Origin: Anaerococcus murdochii
GTDB taxonomy: Bacteria; Bacillota; Clostridia; Tissierellales; Peptoniphilaceae
Assembly (NCBI RefSeq): GCF_019957155.1
Contig: NZ_JAIPME010000002.1
Span: forward strand, 1,860,001 to 1,924,000
Direction of reading: 5' to 3'
Length of the DNA stretch: 64,000 bases
Below, one piece after another: positions 52,512 through 60,254 of the stretch; the first letter of the stretch is position 1; every line of letters starts with the position of its first letter. Below the pieces are notes generated by a model. That model ran no database searches. It saw nothing but the letters and a program-made list of their open reading frames with translations, and was not told where the DNA came from. Position numbers and translations under genes: made by a program.

Positions 52512-52616
52512 ATCATATCCCCTTTATATAAATATTTTACTACTCTATAAATATTATAAAACTATTTACTTTAATGACTATTAGTGTTATCCTTAACATA
52601 AGAATGTGAGGTATTT

Positions 52617-53678
52617 ATGAAAAAAGTTATGAAAATTTTAGGTTATTTAATACTCTTATTGATAATTGCCTTTTTATGCCTTTTAGCCTATTTAATGGCA
52701 ACTGAATATAAGCCAAAAGACATAGAAGAAGTAGCTATAGCCGGCTCATCACAGGATAAAATCAAAATGAACGAGACCTATAAGGCCCTAAGCTGGAATA
52801 TTGGCTACGGCGGACTAGATAAGGATACAGATTTCTTTATGGATGGCGGCAAGATGGTAAATCCTATATCAAAAGACCACGTCGAAAATGCCCTAGCAGG
52901 TATTGCAAAAGAAGTAAAAAATATTAACCCTGATCTATTATTATTACAAGAAGTAGATTCTGATTCGCAGAGGACCTATCATATAAATGAAGTTGGATAT
53001 TTTGACAAAGAATTTTACGGAGCATCAACCTTCGCCTATAATTACAAAGTGAACTTCGTACCATTTCCTATTCCACCAATGGGTAAGGTAAATTCTGGAA
53101 TCTACACCAATTCTAAATTTGCCATAGAATCATCTTACAGGTACCAACAACCAATCCCACACAAGTGGCCAGTAAGGCTAGCAAATCTCAAAAGAGGCTT
53201 CAACGCCTCCTACCTACCTATAGAAGGTTCTGATAAGTACCTAGTATTAGTAAATGTCCACCTTGATGCCTATGAATCTGGCTCAAGCGGCAGACTTGCC
53301 CAAACAAAACAAATAATCGCCTTTATGACAGAAGAGTACAACAAGGGAAATTATTTAATAGTCGGTGGCGATTTTAACCAAGAATTAAGAAAAGATTATG
53401 TAGCAAATGTCCCAGAAGGTATTTGGAATCCATCACCATTTCCATACGATTACCTAACAGACAAAATCAAACCAGTTTTTGATGAATCTACCCACTCATC
53501 AAGACTAAATCACAAGCCATATGACCCAAATGACTCTTATGAGTGTATTATAGACGGATTTTTAGTAACAGATAATGTAGAAATAAAATCCGTTAAAGGC
53601 CAGACATTGGGCTTCGTAAACAGCGACCACAACCCAGTTTTATTGGAATTTAGTCTAAAAGAAAGTAAAGATAGATAA
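52617..53678 (+). CDS. endonuclease/exonuclease/phosphatase family protein, membrane-anchored
   Basis: A 353-residue protein with an N-terminal membrane anchor (residues about 5-28) and an exported EEP domain. The domain shows LSWNIGYGG, LLLQEVDSDS (catalytic Glu), VNVHLDAYESG, VGGDFNQE and SDHNPVLLEF, which are the metal-binding and catalytic motifs of DNase I-like and sphingomyelinase-like enzymes. Whether it cuts nucleic acid or phospholipid is not clear from sequence. It is monocistronic, with a bidirectional terminator after it. Confidence 0.85.
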   Translation: MKKVMKILGYLILLLIIAFLCLLAYLMATEYKPKDIEEVAIAGSSQDKIKMNETYKALSWNIGYGGLDKDTDFFMDGGKMVNPISKDHVENALAGIAKEVKNINPDLLLLQEVDSDSQRTYHINEVGYFDKEFYGASTFAYNYKVNFVPFPIPPMGKVNSGIYTNSKFAIESSYRYQQPIPHKWPVRLANLKRGFNASYLPIEGSDKYLVLVNVHLDAYESGSSGRLAQTKQIIAFMTEEYNKGNYLIVGGDFNQELRKDYVANVPEGIWNPSPFPYDYLTDKIKPVFDESTHSSRLNHKPYDPNDSYECIIDGFLVTDNVEIKSVKGQTLGFVNSDHNPVLLEFSLKESKDR

Positions 53679-53681
53679 ATA

Positions 53682-53737
53682 AAAATCGTCCAAGATATTT
53701 AACTCAAGATTTGAGTCAAAGTCTGCGACGATTTTTT
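53682..53737. terminator. bidirectional terminator after the EEP gene
   Basis: Outer stem AAAATCGTC/GACGATTTT encloses an inner hairpin ACTCAA/TTGAGT; A and T runs on both sides. Confidence 0.75.
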
Positions 53738-53749
53738 ATTTTTATGATT

Positions 53750-54238
53750 TCATTTTAAATCTAATTTATACATTTCTTTGCCGATTTTTTCAAAACCATG
53801 ACTTTTAAATAAGCTTTGTGAAACTTGGTTAAAGTCATAAATTTCTGCCTTTAAATATGCCAGGTCTTTTTCCTTAGCCAAGGTTATCAATCTATCCAAA
53901 ACCTTTCTCCCTATTTTCATTCCCCTATATTCTTTTGAAACTACAATAGCTACCATATTGTCATCAAATATTGCACAGTCTCCTATTAGTTTATTTTTAT
54001 AGGCAATATAAAATAAATCACCATTTCTATCAAGGTAGCCATACATATTCTTAAGCTGATCTATATCATAAGGAGTGTTTGCATTATCAACCATTTTTAC
54101 AGTTTCCACATCTTCATACCAAGGAAGGGTTAATTTATAGGAGGGAAAGTATTTTACTAGATTTATATCATCAACAAAATCTTTTGATTTATATTCGCTA
54201 AATTCCAAAATATTTACTGTTGATTCTTCTTCCATCAT
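53750..54238 (-). CDS. GNAT family N-acetyltransferase
   Basis: A 162-residue GNAT protein. The acetyl-CoA binding motif A is VAIVVSKEYRGMKIGRKVLDRL (R/Q-x-x-G-x-G/A form, here YRGMKIG) and motif B is NQVSQSLFKSHGFEKIGKEM. The acceptor is unknown. Last gene of the small operon started at 55242; its ATG overlaps the previous stop by 4 bases. Confidence 0.85.
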   Translation of the reverse strand: MMEEESTVNILEFSEYKSKDFVDDINLVKYFPSYKLTLPWYEDVETVKMVDNANTPYDIDQLKNMYGYLDRNGDLFYIAYKNKLIGDCAIFDDNMVAIVVSKEYRGMKIGRKVLDRLITLAKEKDLAYLKAEIYDFNQVSQSLFKSHGFEKIGKEMYKLDLK

Positions 54239-54654
54239 TCGATCCTATTCCAATTATTTTCCATAAGTTCGGTTAGGTTTTTGTAATTATTTTTAAAAAG
54301 CCTACCATTAAGCTCCACTTCGTATTGATAGACCTTGCCTAGGTGGTTGATTTTTAGTATTTTTTTGTTTCCTTCCACTAGCTCAAAATCTTCTATCTCA
54401 TTCCAGGCCATAAAGAGAAAATCTTTTTTATCTGAGTTTGAAATCTCTGATTCATAGACTCCTTTTGGGTCAAAGTATAAAATGAAGGTCCTTGATGAAT
54501 CCATTGTATAGTAAAGGCCGCCGATTAAAAGCCATTTGCTAATATCCTTAGCAGGGCTGTTATGCTTAAATACTATTAAATAAGACTTATCATCTCCAAA
54601 TTTTTCCCTTACTTTTTTGTCCATATCATCGCTGGTGTTAAATAATAATCCCAT
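54235..54654 (-). CDS. hypothetical protein, possibly PH-like fold
   Basis: A 139-residue soluble protein that I do not recognise. It alternates short beta-like segments (SYLIVFKHN, TFILYFDPKGVYE, IEDFELVEGNKKILKINHLGKVYQYEV) with a final helix, as in bacterial PH-like domains that read signals at the membrane. It has no enzyme motif. It lies between a small XRE regulator and a GNAT gene in the same operon. Confidence 0.6.
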   Translation of the reverse strand: MGLLFNTSDDMDKKVREKFGDDKSYLIVFKHNSPAKDISKWLLIGGLYYTMDSSRTFILYFDPKGVYESEISNSDKKDFLFMAWNEIEDFELVEGNKKILKINHLGKVYQYEVELNGRLFKNNYKNLTELMENNWNRIE

Positions 54655-54662
54655 AATATCTC

Positions 54663-54866
54663 CTATTTAAATATAAATACTTCCTTAATATCCTTATCAA
54701 AAACTTTACAAATCTTATAGGCCGTCTCTAGGGTTGGGCTTATGGTGTTACTTTCATATGCCATTATTGACCTACGTTTAAGACCTACCATTTTCGCCAA
54801 GGCATTTTGAGAAAGCCCCATTTCCTTCCTAAATTCTCTAATCCTATTTTCTATTACTACATCCAA
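54663..54866 (-). CDS. small XRE-family transcriptional regulator
   Basis: A 67-residue one-domain helix-turn-helix protein. The HTH is GLSQNALAKMVGLKRRSIMAYES (residues about 17-39), with the usual SPTLETAYKICKVFDKDIKEVF tail, like YozG/SinR-type regulators. Together with the membrane protein just upstream it matches a common Firmicutes pair. Repeats overlapping the operon promoter are likely its operators (inference). Confidence 0.87.
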   Translation of the reverse strand: MDVVIENRIREFRKEMGLSQNALAKMVGLKRRSIMAYESNTISPTLETAYKICKVFDKDIKEVFIFK

Positions 54867-54888
54867 ACAAAAACCACTCCTTTTTTAT

Positions 54889-55242
54889 TTATAAATCTTT
54901 AACATATTTTATCCTTGCGATTAAGGTATAAATTACAAAAATACACAAAGTTACATAGAGCTTGAATACCTTAATATCCAATACTTCAGTTGGATCATAG
55001 CCAAGAGTTTTAGATTGGATAGCTCCCAATACCAAAATAATTATTATTGACACTAAAGCACTTAATAAAAATGTCTTCACAGTGTAGTATTTTTGTACTT
55101 TGCCACCTTCATTTTTAAAATAATAAAACGAAATATAGAAAAATACTCCCAAGCCTATAATTATTGGCAAATAATTTGGAACTTCTAGAAAAAACATTGT
55201 AACTAACAAAATAAAATAAGAGACTATCGCAAAACTTATCAT
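54889..55242 (-). CDS. small integral membrane protein
   Basis: A 117-residue protein with four predicted membrane segments (residues about 2-17, 23-38, 50-70, 90-108) and short loops. No catalytic motif. Its pairing with a small XRE regulator is typical of DUF2178/DUF6442-like membrane genes, though I cannot name the family. First gene of the operon; AGGAGG precedes the ATG. Confidence 0.65.
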   Translation of the reverse strand: MISFAIVSYFILLVTMFFLEVPNYLPIIIGLGVFFYISFYYFKNEGGKVQKYYTVKTFLLSALVSIIIILVLGAIQSKTLGYDPTEVLDIKVFKLYVTLCIFVIYTLIARIKYVKDL

Positions 55243-55261
55243 AAATTCCTCCTTAAATTTT

Positions 55262-55300
55262 GTTACATTTATAGTACTATTTATGTTACATTTATAGTAC
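55262..55300 (-). repeat. two direct repeats (operator candidates) at the XRE operon promoter
   Basis: GTTACATTTATAGTAC occurs at 55262-55277 and 55285-55300, perfect copies 23 bases apart (about two helical turns). The second covers the -10 box of the promoter, the first lies just downstream of it. This fits autorepression by the XRE regulator. Confidence 0.7.
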
Positions 55301-55322
55301 CACGAATACTAATATTAGGCAA
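55294..55322 (-). promoter_or_regulatory. promoter of the membrane protein-XRE operon
   Basis: Minus strand TTGCCT (55317-55322), 17-base spacer, TACTAT (55294-55299), which lies in the second operator repeat. Confidence 0.6.
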
Positions 55323-55330
55323 GGTTTTTC

Positions 55331-55370
55331 AAAAAAATATAGCCTTTAAACATCTCAATGTTTAAAGACT
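55331..55370 (-). terminator. terminator of the HEPN/nuclease gene
   Basis: Stem CTTTAAACA/TGTTTAAAG extended by AG/CT past one mismatch, followed on the minus strand by ATATTTTTTTG; begins 10 bases after the gene. Confidence 0.75.
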
Positions 55371-55379
55371 ATTTTCTTA

Positions 55380-56288
55380 TCATATAAATATATCCATAAC
55401 TGTATCTGGCATATCTATAAGTCTATTTAGGTCAAGAACTATCAAGTCATCATATTTTTCAGCTATTTGCCAACATTCCTTGGTTAATCTTGCCTCATCT
55501 ATTACTAAAACTAATTTAGCCTTTTCTTGGTCAAGGGCCTTCCTATATTTTTCTATACTTGCTAAGATTCGCATAAATTCACCAAGACTTAAGTATGTCT
55601 TATAGCTAATATCCTTAATCTCGACTATATATTTTAGCCCATCTTTTTCTGCCAATATATCCAGATAATAAAATTTCTTAGTTTCCTTATCGACAATTTT
55701 CGGCTCAACCTGAGTTTTAAAACCATTTTTCCTGAGATTGGCATCTATTAGTTTTGCTTTGTTATATTCGCTTTGAATTGAAATATTGTTTAAAGCTCGA
55801 ATTAAGTTTTTCGGTCTTATCTTAATTATGGCCTTTTTTTCGCCCTTATGTTCGTTAAAACCGACAAACATATCTCCAACTACAGTGAAATCCCCGTGGG
55901 CAACCGCATTTCTAATACACCTTAATAAATCTTCGGTCTTTGTCTTATTTTTTTGCCTAACTATAATTATCTTTTGACAAGAAGTGCAGACTTCTCCCTG
56001 GTAATAATCCCAATATTCATCAAAAATTTCTCCACCAGGCCTTATGAATAAAACATCTTTATAGCTCATTCCTAGAGAGTCTAGTACGTAATCAAAGGTC
56101 AAATTTTCGAAGGCCTTGCTCCTAATAAGATCATCGCTAAAGGACTGGACAGAATCTATATTTGGTATATACCACAGAAGCATTTGAATGGCATCCATCA
56201 CATCCTTATCCCAATCTTTTGGCCTTGGCATATGGTAGATCTGATATTTTTTCGTATTTCTATCTGGGCAACATTTGTCAAACTTCAT
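55380..56288 (-). CDS. two-domain HEPN plus PD-(D/E)XK nuclease-like protein
   Basis: A 302-residue soluble protein. The N-terminal half (residues about 25-165) is helical and contains RNAVAH at 126-131, the exact Rx4H form of HEPN ribonucleases, followed by GDF. A CxxC pair (101 and 104) precedes it. The C-terminal half has E196, D210 in YYLDILAE and VEIK at 222-225, the PD-(D/E)XK layout, then LVLVIDEARLTKECWQIAEKYDDLIVLDL, as in Mrr-like endonuclease folds. A fusion of an RNA-cutting and a DNA-cutting fold suggests defence. It is 6 bases downstream of a thioesterase gene. Function is inferred. Confidence 0.65.
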   Translation of the reverse strand: MKFDKCCPDRNTKKYQIYHMPRPKDWDKDVMDAIQMLLWYIPNIDSVQSFSDDLIRSKAFENLTFDYVLDSLGMSYKDVLFIRPGGEIFDEYWDYYQGEVCTSCQKIIIVRQKNKTKTEDLLRCIRNAVAHGDFTVVGDMFVGFNEHKGEKKAIIKIRPKNLIRALNNISIQSEYNKAKLIDANLRKNGFKTQVEPKIVDKETKKFYYLDILAEKDGLKYIVEIKDISYKTYLSLGEFMRILASIEKYRKALDQEKAKLVLVIDEARLTKECWQIAEKYDDLIVLDLNRLIDMPDTVMDIFI

Positions 56289-56294
56289 AATAAC

Positions 56295-56771
56295 CTACAT
56301 ATTATCCTTCACTGCTACAGCCACCATCTTGGCTTTGGCTCTGACTTCTCCCTTGCAAGTTAGAACCATATTTACAACAGCCTTTCTCTCTCCTAATTCC
56401 TCAAGACTTGCCACAACTTCAATTTCCTCATCCATTGGAGTAGGCTTTTTGAAATCCACTTCTAGGTGGGCTGTGATAAATCTTTCGATAATAGTATCTT
56501 TAGAAAGTTCAAGTCCCTTGGCTTGGTGTTTGAAAAATGCCGCACTTGCTGTGCCATGGCAGTCAAAAATCATGGCTATCATTCCACCAAACAAATTATT
56601 TGGTACCCCACCTGTAAAAGCCTTGCCAGGCCTTACCCTTGTTATTACCTCTTTTCCGTCATCACTTGGGTAGGATTTTAGGTGTAAACCTTCTTCATTT
56701 TTGGGACCACATCCCCAACAATATTGAAATCTTTGGCCATAAGTATCTTGAATAGCAATTTTTTCTCTCAT
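56295..56771 (-). CDS. PaaI-family thioesterase
   Basis: A 158-residue single hotdog-fold protein. The pattern GGVPNNLFGGMIAMIFDCHGTASA (Asn and Gly before, Asp on the long helix) matches PaaI/YbgC-like acyl-CoA thioesterases, and CWGCGPKNEEGLHLK near residue 18 is seen in the same group. The acyl chain preferred is unknown. It is transcribed with the HEPN/nuclease gene by spacing, which may be chance. AAAGGAAAG precedes the ATG. Confidence 0.85.
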   Translation of the reverse strand: MREKIAIQDTYGQRFQYCWGCGPKNEEGLHLKSYPSDDGKEVITRVRPGKAFTGGVPNNLFGGMIAMIFDCHGTASAAFFKHQAKGLELSKDTIIERFITAHLEVDFKKPTPMDEEIEVVASLEELGERKAVVNMVLTCKGEVRAKAKMVAVAVKDNM

Positions 56772-56829
56772 TTTCTTTCCTTTCGCTATTAAATTTCAAA
56801 TCAAAATTTTGATCTATTAAGTATTTTTA

Positions 56830-57942
56830 TTAATCATCTATTTTTTTAATTACAATTTTGGTTTCTTCTAGAGGCAGTGGGAGATTTTCGTAAGAAAAAT
56901 ATTCTATATTTACAACCTCAGCCATTGTTTCCCTGCCGTGATTTCCAACAGGTACAAGGACCCTATCTCCAACCTTAATTGTTTCGTCATCTGTCCTGTA
57001 ATAATAGCTTTTACTATCTGGACTAAATTCAACCGATAAGTAGATATAATCAGACTCACTTCTAATTATTTTCCCGTAAATATTTGGGTCTAAAATATCT
57101 GGTATAGAGGAGTCCAACAGAATTTCTGTGAGATTTCCAATAAATATAGGGAAAAAATACGGTAGATTTCTCCTATCGTAGGTCCCTTCTATTCTTATTT
57201 CTCCCTTTTTTTCATAAGTAATTAATAACTGATAAAAATTTTTATCATCAGGGTCATAAATTAATTCATCTTTGAAATCCTCAATATAGTAAAAAACCTC
57301 AAAATTTTCCAAAAATCCTAAGAAATCTTTGAATTTATCAGTTAATTTATATGAATATTCCACTAGAGTCCCGTCTTGAAGACCTCTTTTAATATTAATA
57401 GAATCCTTATCTAGTTCTAATTCTTCCCTAATCCCCTTATAGGAAACTTCTTCATCAGTCTCTTTATTTTCTTTTATAGTCCTTTGATAATTTAGGACAA
57501 TTTTTTCTATATTATCGTAGTTTTTCTTACCATCAAAGACAAACAAATCGTAATTCATTAGAAATTGTCTAACAAGCCTTGAGATCTCTTTATCTTCCAA
57601 TAAATTAAATCTATAGGAAAGTGGATCAGCCTTATCTTTTTCATAAAATTCTAGGATAAAATGTGGTCCCTCTAAACTTAGAGAAAGGTCGATATTTTTC
57701 CTAAAATAATCGTTAATTATACTTATAATATTGCTTGTCCTGTATGAATCAATCTTGTATTCATATTCATCTTTCAAAATAAATTCTAAATTTCTATAAT
57801 CATAGGAGAATGACTTTAAGGAGATACTTCCATCTATATCAACGCTTAAGACTTGCATATCTTCTGTATCGGTATTAGTAGCTAAGTCCGATCCTCTTAT
57901 ATCAGTTTTTATTATCATTTTATCGAATATATTATAATACAA
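56830..57942 (-). CDS. hypothetical protein, 370 residues, TTG start
   Basis: I do not recognise this protein. It is acidic, rich in Tyr, Asp and Lys, without membrane segments. Most of it alternates beta-like and helical stretches; the C-terminal 80 residues have a compact beta motif (IKVGDRVLVPVGNHGRETMAEV) like small SH3-like barrels found at the ends of nucleic-acid-binding proteins. The frame begins with TTG at 57942, with GGAG six bases before it; the first ATG (57918) is 30 bases from that site. No function is proposed. Confidence 0.75.
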   Translation of the reverse strand: MYYNIFDKMIIKTDIRGSDLATNTDTEDMQVLSVDIDGSISLKSFSYDYRNLEFILKDEYEYKIDSYRTSNIISIINDYFRKNIDLSLSLEGPHFILEFYEKDKADPLSYRFNLLEDKEISRLVRQFLMNYDLFVFDGKKNYDNIEKIVLNYQRTIKENKETDEEVSYKGIREELELDKDSINIKRGLQDGTLVEYSYKLTDKFKDFLGFLENFEVFYYIEDFKDELIYDPDDKNFYQLLITYEKKGEIRIEGTYDRRNLPYFFPIFIGNLTEILLDSSIPDILDPNIYGKIIRSESDYIYLSVEFSPDSKSYYYRTDDETIKVGDRVLVPVGNHGRETMAEVVNIEYFSYENLPLPLEETKIVIKKIDD

Positions 57943-58000
57943 AGCCTGCTCCTTTTAAGTTTTTATACCCAATAAAACCGAGTTAATAACTATTATAAGA

Positions 58001-58030
58001 AAGAAAAATCGCCCATTGTTTGGGCGATTT
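58001..58030 (-). terminator. terminator of the DUF697 GTPase gene
   Basis: Perfect 10-bp stem AAATCGCCCA/TGGGCGATTT with a 5-base loop, followed on the minus strand by TTTTTC. It lies about 76 bases past the stop. Confidence 0.8.
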
Positions 58031-58106
58031 AGATTTGTTTATATTTTTGTTAGGATCTTAATTTATAATATTTCTTTCATTTGTAAATTGCCTAGTCAAT
58101 TAAAAA

Positions 58107-59291
58107 TTAATCCTCTTGTTCTTTATTTTGAGACCTGTCTAGGATTTTCATAAGATTTTCCCTACCATTTTTGAGATTTTCTTTAAAAATATTTGCTATG
58201 GTTTCCTTGCCTTCTTTGCTTGATAGGTCTTCTATATTCATCTCTCCCTTATAGACAAGTTCCATAAAGGCGATGTAGGCACTACCTAAAGCTGCTGTAA
58301 TGACACCTGCTGTGCCCGCTGAGATTGCTCCTCCAGCAATGGATCCTGCAGCTGGAAGAAGTTTTAAAATATTTGCCACAAATGCCCTACCAAGTAAGGT
58401 TGCCCCACCAGAGCCAATTGTCGATGACAAGAGAGCTGTAATTACAGACTTGTTTACGTCAAAACCAAATATAACTGTAATTGAAGCTATCATTCCCACC
58501 TGGGTTGGGATTAAGAGTGCTGCATCTGCGAAGGGAATTGGTGCTGCCCCTTGGCCTGTAGCTGCAAGTGCTGCTGTGGCTACGACCTTAGAGGCTCGGC
58601 GCTTTTTTTCGGATAAACTCGCTATCTGCACATGTTGAAGAGTATCAAGAAGTTCCTCCGGCAAAGCCTCGCCCATCACTTCAATCAACCTTTCAAGTCC
58701 AAAAGATTTCACTACTCCAACATCTTCTATCTCAAAGTCCTTGGCAAGGACAGGGATAACTTGAATAATATCTAAATTTTCATCCAAAATCATCTGCCTC
58801 ATCTTCTCTGCATTTTTCTTTGAAATTGACTGGGTAAGTACCACAATTATAGGTACTTGTGTGACCTGATTTTCCCTTGATAGTTCCCTAAGCCATTGTA
58901 TTTCCTCAGGCTCAATCCTGTTTGATGCTGTATTTATGCAGTACCAAATACAATGGATGGCCTTATTTATATCCTTAGTGGCAAGTCCCTTGTTAATTGT
59001 ATCAAAAACTTCTTTTTTTACGTCTTCTTGGACATCCTTGCCAAGTTCAAAACCCCTAGTGTCATAAATTGCAAGGGGAATATCTTTTTTAGTAATCTTT
59101 CTCATGTGGTTTGTAACAGGTCTACCCATGCCTGTTTCAGCAAGTTCGTCCTTAAAAACAGCGTTAATTAAGGTAGATTTACCTACACCAGTTTTACCTG
59201 CAACAATTATATTCAAAGTGGAAAGATTTTGAATTTTCTCATTGATTGCATCAATAGTATCTTGAGCAACCTTACCTAGGTCATTTAGCAT
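58107..59291 (-). CDS. GTPase with C-terminal DUF697 domain
   Basis: A 394-residue protein. The Era/YeeP-like GTPase has G1 GKTGVGKST (32-40), a G2 Thr near 60, and G3 DTRG (77-80). The G4 position reads VVLTQS rather than NKxD, so guanine specificity is doubtful. Residues about 225-350 form the hydrophobic DUF697 domain with Gly- and Ala-rich helices, which in relatives such as YcjF associates with membranes. The tail is charged. It is monocistronic. Role unknown; membrane remodelling or stress response is a guess from the family. Confidence 0.82.
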   Translation of the reverse strand: MLNDLGKVAQDTIDAINEKIQNLSTLNIIVAGKTGVGKSTLINAVFKDELAETGMGRPVTNHMRKITKKDIPLAIYDTRGFELGKDVQEDVKKEVFDTINKGLATKDINKAIHCIWYCINTASNRIEPEEIQWLRELSRENQVTQVPIIVVLTQSISKKNAEKMRQMILDENLDIIQVIPVLAKDFEIEDVGVVKSFGLERLIEVMGEALPEELLDTLQHVQIASLSEKKRRASKVVATAALAATGQGAAPIPFADAALLIPTQVGMIASITVIFGFDVNKSVITALLSSTIGSGGATLLGRAFVANILKLLPAAGSIAGGAISAGTAGVITAALGSAYIAFMELVYKGEMNIEDLSSKEGKETIANIFKENLKNGRENLMKILDRSQNKEQED

Positions 59292-59373
59292 ATAAACTCC
59301 TTAGTTTTCATTTTTATAAATGAATTATAGGAATATTGTACTTTTTAGCCAATTTTTAACAATATAAGTCAAA

Positions 59374-59410
59374 ATCAAAAATACCTGCAAAACTAAACTT
59401 CACAGGTATT
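59374..59410 (-). terminator. terminator of tenA
   Basis: Stem AATACCTG/CAGGTATT with a 15-base loop, followed on the minus strand by TTTTTG; 22 bases past the stop. Confidence 0.75.
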
Positions 59411-59431
59411 ATGAATCTTATTTTATTATTT

Positions 59432-60109
59432 TTAAATTTCTGGCCAAGTTTCTTGCTTGTAGCACATATCCCAAAACATATACTCAAATAAGCCTGTTTT
59501 AACTACTATTTCTTCAAGGACCTTTAATTCTCTTTCAGGTTTGCCTTCGGCAAGCTTATTAATAAGATCCATGGCGTTTTCATTTAGGTCTGTAAATTCA
59601 TCTGATGAATACATTCCTATCCACGACCCATAATTTTCGCCCTCCAAGGCCCCCGGAATTTTGGCAAGCTCAAGGCCTATATAATTATAGCACCATGAAC
59701 AAGCAAGTAGGGCTGCCGCTACGTTTTCTACCCCACCTGCCTGAGCTTTATTTAGCATATAAGAAGTATAGGCGGTATTGATTGCGGATTGATCAGTCGC
59801 TTCAAGGTCTTCTTCTGGAATGCCGAAAGTCTTAGCATAGGACCTGTGTAGGTCCATTTCCACAAATAAAACCCCATCAAGGCCCTTGGCAAAAGAATTC
59901 ATTGTTCCAAGGTCTGTAGCCTTTGATGTTCCTATCGCAAATAATCTCGCATATTCAATTAGATAGACATAATCTTGCATTAGCCAATGTTTAAATTTTT
60001 CAAGGTCTAAAGTCCCATCTCCCATGCCTTGAACAAATGGATGTTTGAAGCACGCCTCCCAAATCCCCTTGATTTTTGGATAAATCCTATCAGTAAATTT
60101 TTCTGACAT
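59432..60109 (-). CDS. tenA: thiaminase II / aminopyrimidine aminohydrolase TenA
   Basis: A 225-residue TenA, which hydrolyses aminopyrimidine breakdown products of thiamine so the pyrimidine can be salvaged. KFKHWLMQDYVYLIEYARL near residue 40 and the active-site Cys region LLACSWCYNYIGLELA near 135 are family features; WDMCYKQETWP closes the protein. I start at the ATG at 60109, which has AAGGAGG six bases before it. A longer frame from 60130 would run through that site. No other thiamine gene is in the window. A TPP riboswitch precedes it. Confidence 0.95.
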   Translation of the reverse strand: MSEKFTDRIYPKIKGIWEACFKHPFVQGMGDGTLDLEKFKHWLMQDYVYLIEYARLFAIGTSKATDLGTMNSFAKGLDGVLFVEMDLHRSYAKTFGIPEEDLEATDQSAINTAYTSYMLNKAQAGGVENVAAALLACSWCYNYIGLELAKIPGALEGENYGSWIGMYSSDEFTDLNENAMDLINKLAEGKPERELKVLEEIVVKTGLFEYMFWDMCYKQETWPEI

Positions 60110-60111
60110 AA

Positions 60112-60138
60112 AAAACCTCCTTGTATTCACAAGGAGTT
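60112..60138 (-). promoter_or_regulatory. hairpin that holds the tenA ribosome binding site (TPP expression platform)
   Basis: Minus strand CTCCTTGT/ACAAGGAG, an 8-bp perfect stem with loop GAAT, followed by GTTTTTT and then the tenA ATG. The 3' arm is the ribosome binding site itself, so the hairpin could both end transcription and block initiation. Confidence 0.75.
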
Positions 60139-60151
60139 AAATTCGCTATTT

Positions 60152-60231
60152 TCACATCCCTCCGCTAGTCCTAACTAGATCAGGTTAAAGAGTTCGATTT
60201 CTCGTCTCAGCCTAAGCACCCCTCGTGTTAG
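60152..60231 (-). promoter_or_regulatory. TPP riboswitch (THI element) of tenA
   Basis: The minus strand shows the conserved blocks in order: GGGGTGC, GCTGAGA, an 8-11 base variable arm, ACCTGATC, then GACTAGCGGAGGGA, with CAC and GTG closing P1. Thiamine diphosphate binding would turn tenA off through the hairpin just downstream. Confidence 0.94.
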
Positions 60232-60254
60232 TCCTATTATATCTAATAGGATAA

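Noticed and set aside
54663..56288. XRE regulator and HEPN/nuclease protein as a toxin-antitoxin pair
   Set aside because: A terminator and a separate promoter lie between them, and three other genes share the XRE operon, so they are not one unit.
60233..60250. Hairpin CCTATTA/TAATAGG as a terminator of the DUF523 gene
   Set aside because: No T run follows on the minus strand; it may be an insulating stem before the TPP riboswitch or nothing.
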